A stretch of DNA of 64,000 nt from Clostridia bacterium (GCA_017466445.1 JAFTUC010000026.1:1-64000), one strand, 5' to 3'; positions 1 to 9,325 are shown, numbered from the stretch's first letter. The notes: generated by a model not told the origin, from the letters alone. A program made the numbers and translations.

Positions 1-1
1 A

Positions 2-658
2 GCACCCGCAGGAAGCACCGTTTCCTTCGACGTTACCGCTGACAACTTCAAGGAAGGCACCGGAAACAACGGTTTCTTCTTCGGCGGCGACCACCTTTAC
101 GCTGCAAACAACGCAGAGAAGAATTCTGCAGTTGGCAAGGGTATGAACTACTGGATGGTTTACTTCAACAACAACAATACTGCTGCGGTTAAGGTTATCA
201 ACGCTAACTGGGACGGACGTGTTGATGGACTCAAGGTCATTGACTTCGCAAGCATAATTCCCGAGAACGCAGAAGAGGTTACCATCAACGTTACCGCTAC
301 TTACACCGGACGCAGTGCAACCATCACCTTCAAGTGCGGCGACAAGTCCGTAACTGAGAACTATACTCTCACAGAGGGCACAAAGACCGCAGCCGGCAAT
401 GATGTAATTGCTCCCAGCGGATCTGAGGTTGCTTTCAGAGTATGGAACGGTAAGGCAATGACCTTCTCTAACATCAAGGTTGACGGCAAGGCTATCAATG
501 AGCACGACACTCTCGGCGCAAACGGCGCATGCTCTGTATGCGGATACGTTGCTCCCAAGACCGGCGATGCTACCGTTATCGCAGTTGCAGTTGTTTCCTT
601 CGCGCTCCTCGCATGTGGCGCAGTACTCACCCTCTCCAAGAAGAGAATCGCTGAGTAA
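2..658 (+). CDS. C-terminal part of a sortase-anchored surface protein (5' partial)
   Basis: The frame is open from the first bases of the window, so the N-terminus lies upstream. The visible part is rich in Asn, Gly, Thr and Val, like a secreted beta-sandwich domain. It ends with a sorting signal: the motif APKTGD, a hydrophobic stretch of about 20 residues, then a basic tail (SKKRIAE). This is an LPXTG-like signal with Ala in place of Leu, so covalent attachment to peptidoglycan by a sortase is likely. A CSVCG (CxxC) motif lies just before the anchor. Codons are strongly biased to AAC, GTT, ACC, AAG and CTC, unlike most neighbours, which suggests very high expression. The ligand or function is unknown. 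A terminator follows at 737. Confidence 0.8.
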   Translation, partial: APAGSTVSFDVTADNFKEGTGNNGFFFGGDHLYAANNAEKNSAVGKGMNYWMVYFNNNNTAAVKVINANWDGRVDGLKVIDFASIIPENAEEVTINVTATYTGRSATITFKCGDKSVTENYTLTEGTKTAAGNDVIAPSGSEVAFRVWNGKAMTFSNIKVDGKAINEHDTLGANGACSVCGYVAPKTGDATVIAVAVVSFALLACGAVLTLSKKRIAE

Positions 659-736
659 TCTACATTAAATTTGTTTTAAAGCATTTTAAAAAATTCTCCA
701 TCCCCCTGTACGGGTCCTGCGTGGCAGGAAAGTACG

Positions 737-770
737 AAAAAGAAGCACGTTTTTACGTGCTTCTTTTTTT
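737..770 (+). terminator. Rho-independent terminator of the surface protein gene
   Basis: An AAGCACG/CGTGCTT stem is extended by an A-run pairing with a T-run, and seven T follow it. It lies about 80 bp after the stop codon. Confidence 0.85.
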
Positions 771-890
771 GTTGCGGGGAGTTTTCTTTCAAAAATCGTA
801 CGTTTTATAAATATTAGCGCTGATATCCGAAAAAACGGGGTGCATTTGTCGCTTTTTGCAATATAATATAAACATTTGATGAATTTTGTA

Positions 891-919
891 TTGACAACAG
901 AGGATATTTGTGGTATAAT
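891..919 (+). promoter_or_regulatory. Sigma-A promoter of the NhaC gene
   Basis: TTGACA at 891-896 and TATAAT at 914-919 are separated by 17 bp. TGG directly before the -10 makes it an extended -10 element. The ATG follows 34 bp later. Confidence 0.85.
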
Positions 920-952
920 TATGTAACTTTATTAATCAAGGAGGATCTACTT

Positions 953-2524
953 ATGGTAGGCACTTTTTGGGCGTTTACGCCTGCGATAGTTGCTATCGTA
1001 CTCGCCCTTATCACAAAACAGGTCTACGTTTCTCTCTTTGTCGGAATTTTGACGGGAGCTCTCATGTTTGTTGGCGGAAATCCGCTTCAAGCTCTCGGAA
1101 CGCTTTACTCGGTAATGAGTGAAAAGGTTGGCGCAAACGTCCCGATCATCGTTTTTCTCGTAATACTCGGTATCTTCGTAATTCTTATGCAGAAATCGGG
1201 CGGATCGAGAGCATACGGCGAATGGGCAAGAACAAAGATAAAATCCAAGAGCGGAGCTCTTGCTGCTACCGCAGGTCTCGGATGCCTTATCTTCGTTGAC
1301 GACTATTTCAACTGCCTTACCGTTGGCTCGGTAATGCGTCCCGTCACCGATAAGTTCAACGTTTCTCACTCCAAGCTCGCGTGGATAATTGACTCCACCG
1401 CGGCTCCTGTCTGTATCATTGCTCCTATCTCCTCTTGGGCGGCAGCAGTTTCCGGACAGCTTGAGGGAGACGGACTTGTAGTCTTTATGAAGACCATCCC
1501 CTTCAACGTTTATGCAATACTCACCATCATTATGGTCTTTGTCTTCTGCTATATGAAGCTCGACTTCGGTAAGATGAAAAAGAACGAAAAAATTGCGGAA
1601 ACTACCGGAGATCTTAACGCAGGAGAGACCGATCTTCCCACTGATGAGGATGCCTCGATCGTTGCAAACCCTCACGGAAAGGTTCGTCATCTTATCGTTC
1701 CCGTTATAATTCTCATCGCTTGTTGCGTATGCGGAATGATCTATTCGGGATTCTTCTATAACTGGGATACCGGAACATACGGCACCGCAGTTCAGTCCTC
1801 GAACGTTATTGAAGCGTTTTCTAACTGTGATGCAGGCTCCTCTCTTGCAATCGGCTCCACGATAGCTCTCATTCTCGTCGGCATCTACTACATGATCGAA
1901 AAAGCGGTATCCTTTAAGGATATAACCGATAGCTTCACACAGGGCTTTAAAGCTATGGTTCCTGCTATACTCATACTCACCTTCGCATGGTCGATCTCGG
2001 GTATAATGGGCGCAAAGGGTGGATATCTTGATGCACAGGCATTCGTTCAGGAGAACATCGCGCTTATTCCCGATACCGTTCAGGCACTCTTCCCGGCGAT
2101 CTTCTTTGTTCTCGCTTGCGCTATCGCATTTGCGACCGGAACATCTTGGGGAACCTTCGGAGTTCTCGTTCCTATCGCGGTAACCATACTCGGCGGAAGC
2201 GGAACGCTCACCCTCATGACCGTTTCGGCAACCCTTGGCGGTGCAGTATTCGGCGATCACGTTTCGCCTATTTCGGATACTACCATCCTTGCCTCCACGG
2301 GCGGTAACTGTAACCACGTTGACCACGTAAAGACCCAGTTGCCATATGCGCTGACAATAGCGGCTATATCGGTTGTTTCTTACGTCGTTGCAGGATTCCT
2401 CGCTAAGTTCGGTGGTGTTGTCTCGGCACTTGCAATGTGGGCAGTAGCTCTCGTACTCTTTGTTGCTATCATCTTCATAATTAAGCTTGCAAGAAAGAAC
2501 AAGACGGCTGATATCGAGCAGTAA
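953..2524 (+). CDS. NhaC-family Na+/H+ antiporter
   Basis: A 523-residue polytopic membrane protein with about 11-12 hydrophobic segments. The conserved block DDYFNCLTVGSVMRPVTD (about residues 117-135), followed by STAAPVCIIAPISSW, is typical of NhaC-type antiporters. A second such block is GDHVSPISDTT near the C-terminus. By family it exchanges internal Na+ for H+, but related proteins carry organic cations or amino acids, so the substrate is inferred. The start at 953 is chosen because AAGGAGG lies 8 bp upstream; the frame reaches back to 908, but that part overlaps the promoter. It is monocistronic between its own promoter and terminator. Confidence 0.85.
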   Translation: MVGTFWAFTPAIVAIVLALITKQVYVSLFVGILTGALMFVGGNPLQALGTLYSVMSEKVGANVPIIVFLVILGIFVILMQKSGGSRAYGEWARTKIKSKSGALAATAGLGCLIFVDDYFNCLTVGSVMRPVTDKFNVSHSKLAWIIDSTAAPVCIIAPISSWAAAVSGQLEGDGLVVFMKTIPFNVYAILTIIMVFVFCYMKLDFGKMKKNEKIAETTGDLNAGETDLPTDEDASIVANPHGKVRHLIVPVIILIACCVCGMIYSGFFYNWDTGTYGTAVQSSNVIEAFSNCDAGSSLAIGSTIALILVGIYYMIEKAVSFKDITDSFTQGFKAMVPAILILTFAWSISGIMGAKGGYLDAQAFVQENIALIPDTVQALFPAIFFVLACAIAFATGTSWGTFGVLVPIAVTILGGSGTLTLMTVSATLGGAVFGDHVSPISDTTILASTGGNCNHVDHVKTQLPYALTIAAISVVSYVVAGFLAKFGGVVSALAMWAVALVLFVAIIFIIKLARKNKTADIEQ

Positions 2525-2549
2525 TTACCTAAAAGTTAAAGAAAAATTA

Positions 2550-2585
2550 CGGATCGGACACGTATGTGTCCGATCCGCGTTTTTG
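2550..2585. terminator. Bidirectional terminator between NhaC and rhamnosidase genes
   Basis: A perfect 12-bp stem (CGGATCGGACAC with its complement) has a GTAT loop. A T-run follows on the + strand and TAATTTTT on the - strand. It lies between two convergent genes. Confidence 0.85.
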
Positions 2586-2592
2586 CAGCGTG

Positions 2593-4857
2593 TCAGATGC
2601 GTATTATTTTGTATCGTCCGCTTGTGACCGCCTTCGATACGCTTAGATCCTCGAACGCAAATCCGCTCGGCAAAGAAGCGACGGCACTTGCATTATCGGG
2701 AATCTCAAGATCAAGAATGACTCCGTCGGGGACTCTTGTCCATTTGGATGATACCCGACCTATAGGCATAACGTGATAAGCGGACGCGTCATCGAGATCG
2801 TCGATAAACGAGGGTCTTATCAGGATAGCGCGTGCGTCGTTTTCGCTTGGATTTATATTTATTCCTGCAACGCATTTAATGAACCACGCGCTGACGTCTC
2901 CCCAAAAATGATGATTCATAGAGGATACATCGCTTGTGAAAGCGGAATCTTCGGGAATGAAATTTTCCCAAAGCGTGGTCGCTCCGCGCTTCAACCAGTT
3001 TCCGTAAGAGGGAAAGTCCTCTCTTGTTATCATCTTAAATGCAAGATCGCTGTATCCGAAATCCGAGAGAACGTGGAATATGACTCTTCCGCCGAGTACT
3101 CCGACGTCAATGTGATCGTCAAACTCGCGTATCATGCAAAGAAGCTTTTCAAATGCAATATCCTTTTCGCTCTCGTCAAAAACTCCGTAAAAGAGACACA
3201 TCGCCTGCGAGGACTGGCAGCTGCCGCACGCGATAAGGGTCTCGCGGTCTATAAGATGCTCGCGTATAGCATCTCTGTATTTTTCAGACTCATCGAGCGC
3301 GTAAGCAGCTTCGTTTATCATACCAATAGCCTTAAGCATGACCGATATTTTGCGCGCGATGTCCATTGCCATTACCGAATCGGTCAGGATAAGGGGTGCC
3401 TTGGGAGGATGGATATTTCCAACGTGGCACCAGTCTCCGAGTCCGATTGAGAGCAGACCGTTTTCATCCGTGCGCGTTCTCAGATATCCGAGATATTTAA
3501 TGAAGCTCTCATGTGACTCCCTTATCATCTCGGTCTCGCCTCGGTAGACGTAGGTAAAATAGGGAAGATATGCAAGAACGCAGTCCCAGGCAGGTCCGTT
3601 GCCCCAATCAAATCCCCAACCGCCGGTCGGAACTATTCCCGGAAGACTTCCGAGCTTCGATTGAGCCTTGCAAATATTGTGCATCCATTCGCGGTAATTT
3701 CTTTCGGGATCAAAATTCAGAAGAGCGGCCTCGCAGGAAAGCGCGGCGTCTGCGGTCCATCCGTTCTTTTCTCTTTGCGGACAGTCTGTAGGGAAGTGAT
3801 GGAAGTTTGAAAGTATGCTTCTTTTCGTTATTTCCTGAATTTTTGTCGCGGTTTTGCTCGAGCATTCGAAATCACCGCGTGCATGAAGTTCGGTGTGATA
3901 AACGGCGAATGTGATAAGATCCTCGGTCGCCTGCTCTTTTGTTATGCCGCTTACCTTGACGTACCTGAAGCCGTGATACGTAAAAGAAGGCTGATAGACC
4001 TCAGTGCCGTCACCGCGACATATGTATGTGTCCTTGTGGACAAGTCCTTTGTCTCTTTCCCAAAAGTCTCGGACAAACCATACCTGAGCTATGTTAAGAT
4101 CGCCCTCGTGCAGGGAATCCGCGTGCTGAAGCTCGATCTTTTGTCCCTTTTTGCCGCTTATCCGAAGGCGACATACGCCCGAATTTGACATACCGAAATC
4201 GTAAATATATCCGTCCTTGACCTCGGTTATGCCGATCGGTCTTATCTCGCATTCCTTGACGATCGGCGCTACGTCTGCCATTCGAAGCTCGCCCTTTGGG
4301 GCGTCGGCAATAATCGCGCTTTGCCACCCGGAATCGTCAAATCCTTTTTTCTCCCATCCGTCGATCTCAAAATTGGCATCGTAATACTCTCCGAATCTGT
4401 AATCGTCACTGCGAATGGGGGATGGTGCAACCTTAAAATCGGTGTCGCTCTCGAGAATAACGGCTTTTTCCGAATCGGTTTTGTAGCTTACGGTCAGTGC
4501 AAGCTTGGGAGCACTTCTGAAATCGCACCTGTCAAAATCCCAGATGTATCCGCCTGGATTGTTCTGAAATCCGTTTCCGAGTAAAATACCGATAATGTTT
4601 TCTCCAACGTCAAGATCTATCTCGTACTCGTCAAAATATACGCAATCGTTTGTGTTACTGATATATGGAGATAAAAATCCCTTCGTTATGCGCTTTTCGT
4701 TAAAATACAGCTCGTAAAATCCGCATACCGCAATGGAGATTCTTGCCGTGCATGCGCTTTCGGAATAGAAAGATCTTCTGAAATAGTGTGCGGGAACATT
4801 TTTTTCAAACGTGTTGAAATTTTTCGTGGCTGCTATAAAGTATTTCGGTGTGATCAT
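2593..4857 (-). CDS. Alpha-L-rhamnosidase, GH78 family
   Basis: A 754-residue protein with the GH78 layout: N-terminal beta-sandwich domains, an (alpha/alpha)6 barrel and a C-terminal beta domain. The catalytic block DCPQREKNGWTADA (about residues 358-371) carries the Asp, Glu and Asp of the active site. The further Glu occurs in TTLWENF near residue 630. The family removes terminal alpha-L-rhamnose from plant glycosides, pectin fragments or bacterial polysaccharides. No signal peptide is visible, so it probably acts in the cytoplasm on imported oligosaccharides. It follows the YgjV gene by 27 bp in one operon driven from about 5500. Substrate specificity cannot be read from the sequence. Confidence 0.9.
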   Translation of the reverse strand: MITPKYFIAATKNFNTFEKNVPAHYFRRSFYSESACTARISIAVCGFYELYFNEKRITKGFLSPYISNTNDCVYFDEYEIDLDVGENIIGILLGNGFQNNPGGYIWDFDRCDFRSAPKLALTVSYKTDSEKAVILESDTDFKVAPSPIRSDDYRFGEYYDANFEIDGWEKKGFDDSGWQSAIIADAPKGELRMADVAPIVKECEIRPIGITEVKDGYIYDFGMSNSGVCRLRISGKKGQKIELQHADSLHEGDLNIAQVWFVRDFWERDKGLVHKDTYICRGDGTEVYQPSFTYHGFRYVKVSGITKEQATEDLITFAVYHTELHARGDFECSSKTATKIQEITKRSILSNFHHFPTDCPQREKNGWTADAALSCEAALLNFDPERNYREWMHNICKAQSKLGSLPGIVPTGGWGFDWGNGPAWDCVLAYLPYFTYVYRGETEMIRESHESFIKYLGYLRTRTDENGLLSIGLGDWCHVGNIHPPKAPLILTDSVMAMDIARKISVMLKAIGMINEAAYALDESEKYRDAIREHLIDRETLIACGSCQSSQAMCLFYGVFDESEKDIAFEKLLCMIREFDDHIDVGVLGGRVIFHVLSDFGYSDLAFKMITREDFPSYGNWLKRGATTLWENFIPEDSAFTSDVSSMNHHFWGDVSAWFIKCVAGININPSENDARAILIRPSFIDDLDDASAYHVMPIGRVSSKWTRVPDGVILDLEIPDNASAVASLPSGFAFEDLSVSKAVTSGRYKIIRI

Positions 4858-4884
4858 TTTTACCTCACTTTTATTTAAAATGCC

Positions 4885-5451
4885 TTAGCGTTTGCTTTTT
4901 GCCGATATATTTGAAAGTATCGCTTTCCATTCTTTACGGTCATTTCGTATTATACCTACGATAGCGAAAATGAGTACGATCGAGTGTGTCAATATGCTTG
5001 AGGGAAGAACAAAGGCATCGTAGACAAGCCATAATATGCTGTTTATTACAGAAAATATGCGGCAGATATAGGAATGCTCTTGAACGATCGATAAAGCAAA
5101 TGTCCATGCCGCAAGCATTGCAAGGATATCAAACGGGGTCGCAAAGGTCAGAATTGTTACGGTTGTGTATCCGAGCATAAAAAGAATAGTCAGCCATATC
5201 GGGAAACGTATCTTTTTTGAACTGAAAATAAAGCTTATAAGGCTTTGCGCAGCCGCAAGAAAAACTATTCCGCTTGCCGAAAGCGTACCGCCCACTATGC
5301 ACTGGATTCCGAGCAGAGCGTTGGTCATCAGCTGAGTGATGATGATTACCTTCATGCTTTTGAACTGAAGCGAACATATTGCCGCCAGAGTAGTGAATAC
5401 GGAGATTATGTAGTCGGGATTGTTTTTGAAAAATTCTATCATTTCTTTCAT
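4885..5451 (-). CDS. YgjV-family inner-membrane protein (copy 1)
   Basis: A 188-residue protein with about six hydrophobic segments, ending in the basic tail IRNDRKEWKAILSN that is typical of the YgjV family. The family has no established function. The ATG at 5451 is preferred over the adjacent GTG at 5454 because it lies 7 bp after GAGG. It is the first gene of an operon with the alpha-L-rhamnosidase. A paralogue at 13864-14403 likewise shares an operon with a hydrolase. A role in moving a sugar or small metabolite is a guess from context. Confidence 0.75.
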   Translation of the reverse strand: MKEMIEFFKNNPDYIISVFTTLAAICSLQFKSMKVIIITQLMTNALLGIQCIVGGTLSASGIVFLAAAQSLISFIFSSKKIRFPIWLTILFMLGYTTVTILTFATPFDILAMLAAWTFALSIVQEHSYICRIFSVINSILWLVYDAFVLPSSILTHSIVLIFAIVGIIRNDRKEWKAILSNISAKSKR

Positions 5452-5482
5452 CACGTTGCCTCAAATAATCTGATTTACAATA

Positions 5483-5511
5483 ATTATAGATGTTTAAAAA
5501 GCAAATGTCAA
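5483..5511 (-). promoter_or_regulatory. Sigma-A promoter of the YgjV-rhamnosidase operon
   Basis: On the - strand, TTGACA (5506-5511) and TATAAT (5483-5488) are separated by 17 bp, just upstream of the YgjV start. Confidence 0.85.
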
Positions 5512-5535
5512 TATCAAATCTTAATTTCAAAAAAA

Positions 5536-6369
5536 TCAGGAGTTGCTTTGATAGTGCTTTCTGAATTTAAGCGGTGTGGTTCCCATGATATGCTTAAAAA
5601 TCTTTGTGTAGTAAGCGGCACTTGAAAATCCCACTCTTATCGATATTTCCTCGATCGAAAGATCGGTCTGCCCGGTCAGTAGCTCGACCGATGCCCGTAC
5701 ACGCTTTGCATTTATGTATTCGCTGAGGGTGCACCCGAAATTATTACGTATCATAGAATAGAGAGTGCTGCTCGAAAGATGAGTTGCTCTGCTCACCGCA
5801 TCAACGGAAAGATCCTTGTGAAAATTATCATCGATAAATTTTACTACGCTATCTACGCGATTTTCCGAGGAAACCTTAAGCATGTCCTCAAGCAGCAGAT
5901 GCTTTGCCAGAATCACGGCAAGCCTTGATATGATTTCGACCTTGTCCGGATCGTAATACGAGGTTTGGTAATAATACTCGCGCATTTCGTTTGTCGGAAG
6001 AGAAAGGGAAGCGACGTACTCCTTTATCCTGTCAAAATCCTCCGCTCCTCTCATTCGACCGAGAGTTATGCAGGCGATCACTGTGTCCCCGATGATTATG
6101 GGGACCGCGATATCAATAAGACCTGCGTGACACAAATGAGTGGATACAGTTCCGCTTGAAATGCATTTTTCAATCATAGTCTGATCCGAGCATCTGCAAG
6201 CGTTGAGTCCTCTTTGGGTACTCTGTATCGCGGCACAGTAGGGAATAGTCGGCATATCAAAGCTTATGTACGACATATCTCTTAAATAAAGACTAAGTGG
6301 AATTTCCGTCGCTTTGTAAAAGTCCCAGAAGGCGGACTTTATTTTCTCGGTGTTGATATTTATTTTCAT
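5536..6369 (-). CDS. AraC-family regulator with PocR sensory domain
   Basis: A 277-residue protein. The N-terminal half (about 5-150) carries the Cys-rich PocR ligand-binding signature: YCAAIQSTQRGLNACRCSD, then HLCHAGLIDIAVPI. The C-terminal 100 residues form the double helix-turn-helix of AraC/XylS proteins (HLSSSTLYSMIRNNFGCTLS and IEEISIRVGFSSAAYYTKIF). PocR domains sense small metabolites such as diols or hydrocarbon derivatives. It lies 81 bp upstream of the YgjV-rhamnosidase operon in the same direction and is divergent from the 6541 gene. Both are plausible targets, since its promoter sits between them and the AT-rich gap leaves room for operators. Confidence 0.85.
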   Translation of the reverse strand: MKININTEKIKSAFWDFYKATEIPLSLYLRDMSYISFDMPTIPYCAAIQSTQRGLNACRCSDQTMIEKCISSGTVSTHLCHAGLIDIAVPIIIGDTVIACITLGRMRGAEDFDRIKEYVASLSLPTNEMREYYYQTSYYDPDKVEIISRLAVILAKHLLLEDMLKVSSENRVDSVVKFIDDNFHKDLSVDAVSRATHLSSSTLYSMIRNNFGCTLSEYINAKRVRASVELLTGQTDLSIEEISIRVGFSSAAYYTKIFKHIMGTTPLKFRKHYQSNS

Positions 6370-6401
6370 ATTTGTGTGATCCGTCCCCCCTTTTATAAAT
6401 G

Positions 6402-6429
6402 ATTATATTTAAAAGTTCAAAAATGTCAA
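6402..6429 (-). promoter_or_regulatory. Promoter of the PocR-AraC regulator gene
   Basis: On the - strand, TTGACA (6424-6429) and TATAAT (6402-6407) are separated by 16 bp. It lies back-to-back with the promoter of the 6541 gene. Confidence 0.7.
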
Positions 6430-6501
6430 TATTTACTTGCAAAAAAACAAAATAATTATAAAAATAAAAAAATAGTCTCTTTTTTTATTTCAAAATAATG
6501 G

Positions 6502-6507
6502 TATAAT
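6502..6507 (+). promoter_or_regulatory. Extended -10 element for the 6541 gene
   Basis: TGG-TATAAT forms an extended -10. The -35 region is only a T-run, so the promoter may need an activator such as the divergent AraC protein. Confidence 0.6.
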
Positions 6508-6540
6508 GTAAATATATCATAAGAAAAGGAGAGATAAATA

Positions 6541-8433
6541 ATGTATAAGGTTACAGTTCCGATTAGTATGAATTCGGTCAATTTGGAAAACATGCATATC
6601 TACCTTGAACTTGCAAAAAAATGCAAGGTGGACAGGGTTCTTATTTGTGGTATGGGAGACATTTATTCGGAGAACTCGAATATAAACACAAGAACGTCGG
6701 AGGTAAAGGCGGTTCTCGATCTCTTTAAGTCAAACGGTTTTGAGACGGGCGTGTGGATATCGGCATTCGGACACGGCATAATACTTTCGGGAGAGCATGA
6801 GACGGGAAAAGTCAGTAAATATACGGTGATCGAGGGCGTAAACGGCGGCGTATCTCAGCACGGATTCTGTCCGCTTGACGAAAATTTTGCCTCCGATTAC
6901 GCAGAAGCGGTAAAAAAGATAGCAGTACTCTCTCCCGATATTATCCTTCTCGATGACGATTTCAGAATAAATACAAGATACGGATACTATATGGGATGCT
7001 TCTGTCCGCTTCATCTTGCTAAATTTTACAGTGAGGTCGGTGAAGAAATCCCAAGAGATAAGATCGAAAAGTTTATGCTCGTTGGAGGGAAAAACAAATA
7101 CAGAGATGCGTATATGAAGATAATGAAGGATACGCTTCTTTCGTTTGCTAAGCGCCTCAGAGCGGCAGTTGACGAGGTAAACGAAGATATAAGACTTGCA
7201 AGCTGTTCCACGTTCGAGAATTGGGATTTTAACGGAACCGATATGATAGAGATAGCGAGAGCGTTTGCGGGAAAAACGAAACCGTTTACGCGCGTTGCGG
7301 GTGCTCCGTACTGGGATAATGATATAAGTATGGTTATAGAAACGACACGTTCGGAATTCTATTGGTGTAAGGATACAGAGCTTGAGATCTGCGCCGAGGG
7401 AGATACCTATCCCCGTCCGCGCTATAATGTACCTTCGAGAACGCTTGAGCTTTTTGAGTATGCGATTATCGCATCGGGACTAGGTAACGGCATACTTAAC
7501 TATATCTTCGATTATCATCAGAAGCCCGATTATGAAACGGGTTACATAGACCGATATGTAAGGAATGCGCCCACGAGAAAGCTCATTTCCGAGCTTTTTG
7601 AGGGTAAGAGCGCCACCGGTGTAAGAACGGTCAACGTGATGCATAAGCTTGAAAATTGGGATCTTCCCGACGTTGGTATCGGCTGGATAGCAGATGCACT
7701 CCGTGATGCCGTGATTCCTTCATCAGTCGCACTTCTTTCGAGAAACTCCATCTCCACATCGCTCGATGCGGGCGAATATCCTGCCATGATTACGGGAGAA
7801 AATGCAAAATATACTGATAAAGACGATCTCAAAAACGGAGCTATCCTTGACGTTACTGCTGCAAGGATATTTATGGAGCGTGGAATCGATACCGGACTTC
7901 TTAATGCTGAGAAGGGTGATTTTATTTCCGAATATTACAGCAGGCACGGAGACTCTGTTCCGGATATCAATAATAATTCACTCTATAGGATCACCTGCAA
8001 TAACAAAGCTGAGGTGCTCAGCATTTTCAGACCGACAGATACTCCTGCGTCATATATCTATGAAAATACTGAGGGACTCAAATTTTATGTGGTCGCGTAT
8101 GACGCTTTCTTTGCGAGAAAAAATGCAAATTTCTCAAATAACTATTACCGTCAGGATGATATCATGTACGCAGTAAAGCGTCTGTGCGGCAAGGATCTTC
8201 CTGCAGTGTGTAAAAAGAACCCGGGACTCTACGTCTATACAGCGGCAGATGAGGATTCTATGTCGGTTCTTTTGATGAATATACACCTTGACGATGTAAT
8301 AGAGCCCTTTGTGCAGCTTGACAGAAGCTATTCCGATATAAGATTTATAAACTGCTCGGGCAGACTTGACGGCGATAAGGTCTATCTCAGTGATATTGGA
8401 AGCTATTCCATGGCAGCCTTTGAGGTGAAATAA
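6541..8433 (+). CDS. TIM-barrel glycoside-hydrolase-like protein of unknown specificity
   Basis: I do not recognise a defined family. The 630 residues start directly with barrel-like strands (VTVPISMN, DRVLICGMGD, ETGVWISAFGH) and carry acidic motifs expected at strand ends (IILLDDDFRI near residue 140). A C-terminal all-beta part follows (SMSVLLMNIHLDD, FINCSGRLDG). The layout resembles glycosidases with a beta-sandwich tail, such as GH42-like enzymes, but that is inference. There is no signal peptide. AAAGGAGAG precedes the ATG. It is translationally coupled to a DMT transporter (1-bp gap) and divergent from a PocR-AraC regulator, which points to an inducible uptake and breakdown unit. Confidence 0.55.
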   Translation: MYKVTVPISMNSVNLENMHIYLELAKKCKVDRVLICGMGDIYSENSNINTRTSEVKAVLDLFKSNGFETGVWISAFGHGIILSGEHETGKVSKYTVIEGVNGGVSQHGFCPLDENFASDYAEAVKKIAVLSPDIILLDDDFRINTRYGYYMGCFCPLHLAKFYSEVGEEIPRDKIEKFMLVGGKNKYRDAYMKIMKDTLLSFAKRLRAAVDEVNEDIRLASCSTFENWDFNGTDMIEIARAFAGKTKPFTRVAGAPYWDNDISMVIETTRSEFYWCKDTELEICAEGDTYPRPRYNVPSRTLELFEYAIIASGLGNGILNYIFDYHQKPDYETGYIDRYVRNAPTRKLISELFEGKSATGVRTVNVMHKLENWDLPDVGIGWIADALRDAVIPSSVALLSRNSISTSLDAGEYPAMITGENAKYTDKDDLKNGAILDVTAARIFMERGIDTGLLNAEKGDFISEYYSRHGDSVPDINNNSLYRITCNNKAEVLSIFRPTDTPASYIYENTEGLKFYVVAYDAFFARKNANFSNNYYRQDDIMYAVKRLCGKDLPAVCKKNPGLYVYTAADEDSMSVLLMNIHLDDVIEPFVQLDRSYSDIRFINCSGRLDGDKVYLSDIGSYSMAAFEVK

Positions 8434-8434
8434 T

Positions 8435-9286
8435 ATGGAAGCACTTTTGCTCTTTTCGATAGTTTTCGGTCTCGGCATACAGAATGTGATGAAGAAGATG
8501 TTTACGCTCAAAGTCTCAAACGGAGCGTTCACCTTTACTGCGGGAAGTGTTTTTTTTGCTCTGCTTGTATTCGTGATAACAGGGCTCGGAAAATTCAGCT
8601 TCACCCCGTCCGTTATTTGGTATTCGATAGCCTTTTCGGTGGCATATTCGCTTGCTTCTGTCGGAGCATTTCTCGCGATAAGCACAGGCTCGCTCTCGCT
8701 GACCTCACTGATAACGCAGTATTCGCTTATAATTCCAACATTTTACGGACTCTTCGTGCTTGATGAAAAGGCAGGTCTTCCTCTTATAATCGGACTCGTG
8801 CTTCTTTGTATCTCTCTCGTTTTTGTAAATATAGAAGGGAAGACAGAGAAAAAGATCACCTTAAAATGGATGATATTCGCTCTTATCGCGTTTGTCGGGA
8901 ACGGAATGTGTTCGACCATCCAAAAGGCTCAGCAGATAAGATTTGACGGTATGTATAAAAATGAGTTTATGATAATCGCTCTCGCGATATCGGTCTTGAC
9001 TCCCGCCGTTTTCGCGATAGTGCTTGAAAGAAAGCAGATCGTCGCGAGCCTGAAAAAAGGATTTCCTCTATACGCCGTGTGCGGTATTGCAAACGGACTT
9101 GTCAATCTCTTTGTTCTAATTCTTTCGGGTAAGATGTCGGCATCGGTTATGTTTCCCGTGATATCCGCAGGAGGAATAGTTCTGACCGCGCTTATATCTA
9201 TCTTTGTGTATAAGGAAAAGCTTTCACCTCAGCAAAAAATCGGATTTGTCCTCGGAACGGCGGCTATAGTGCTTCTTAATATATGA
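8435..9286 (+). CDS. EamA/DMT-superfamily transporter
   Basis: A 283-residue protein with ten hydrophobic segments arranged as two five-helix halves, the usual EamA repeat. Typical segment ends are ISTGSLSLTSLITQYSLIIPTFYG and the C-terminal FPVISAGGIVLTALISIFVYKEKL. The family moves sugars, amino acids, nucleotides or drugs. The start codon lies 1 bp after the stop of the upstream TIM-barrel gene, so the two are co-translated and this transporter may handle that enzyme's substrate or product. A strong terminator follows. Confidence 0.8.
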   Translation: MEALLLFSIVFGLGIQNVMKKMFTLKVSNGAFTFTAGSVFFALLVFVITGLGKFSFTPSVIWYSIAFSVAYSLASVGAFLAISTGSLSLTSLITQYSLIIPTFYGLFVLDEKAGLPLIIGLVLLCISLVFVNIEGKTEKKITLKWMIFALIAFVGNGMCSTIQKAQQIRFDGMYKNEFMIIALAISVLTPAVFAIVLERKQIVASLKKGFPLYAVCGIANGLVNLFVLILSGKMSASVMFPVISAGGIVLTALISIFVYKEKLSPQQKIGFVLGTAAIVLLNI

Positions 9287-9294
9287 TATGACAC

Positions 9295-9325
9295 AAAAAC
9301 ACCCCGACATCGTCGGGGTGTTTTT
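9295..9325. terminator. Bidirectional terminator
   Basis: A CACCCCGAC/GTCGGGGTG stem with a 3-nt loop is flanked by A5 and T5. It serves the DMT gene and probably also the convergent AraC gene. Confidence 0.9.

Noticed and set aside
947..2326. Long open frame (459 codons) antisense to the NhaC gene
   Set aside because: The translation is Arg/Cys/Asn-rich with no hydrophobic or domain pattern, and the + strand protein is a clear antiporter with promoter and Shine-Dalgarno. It is a shadow frame.
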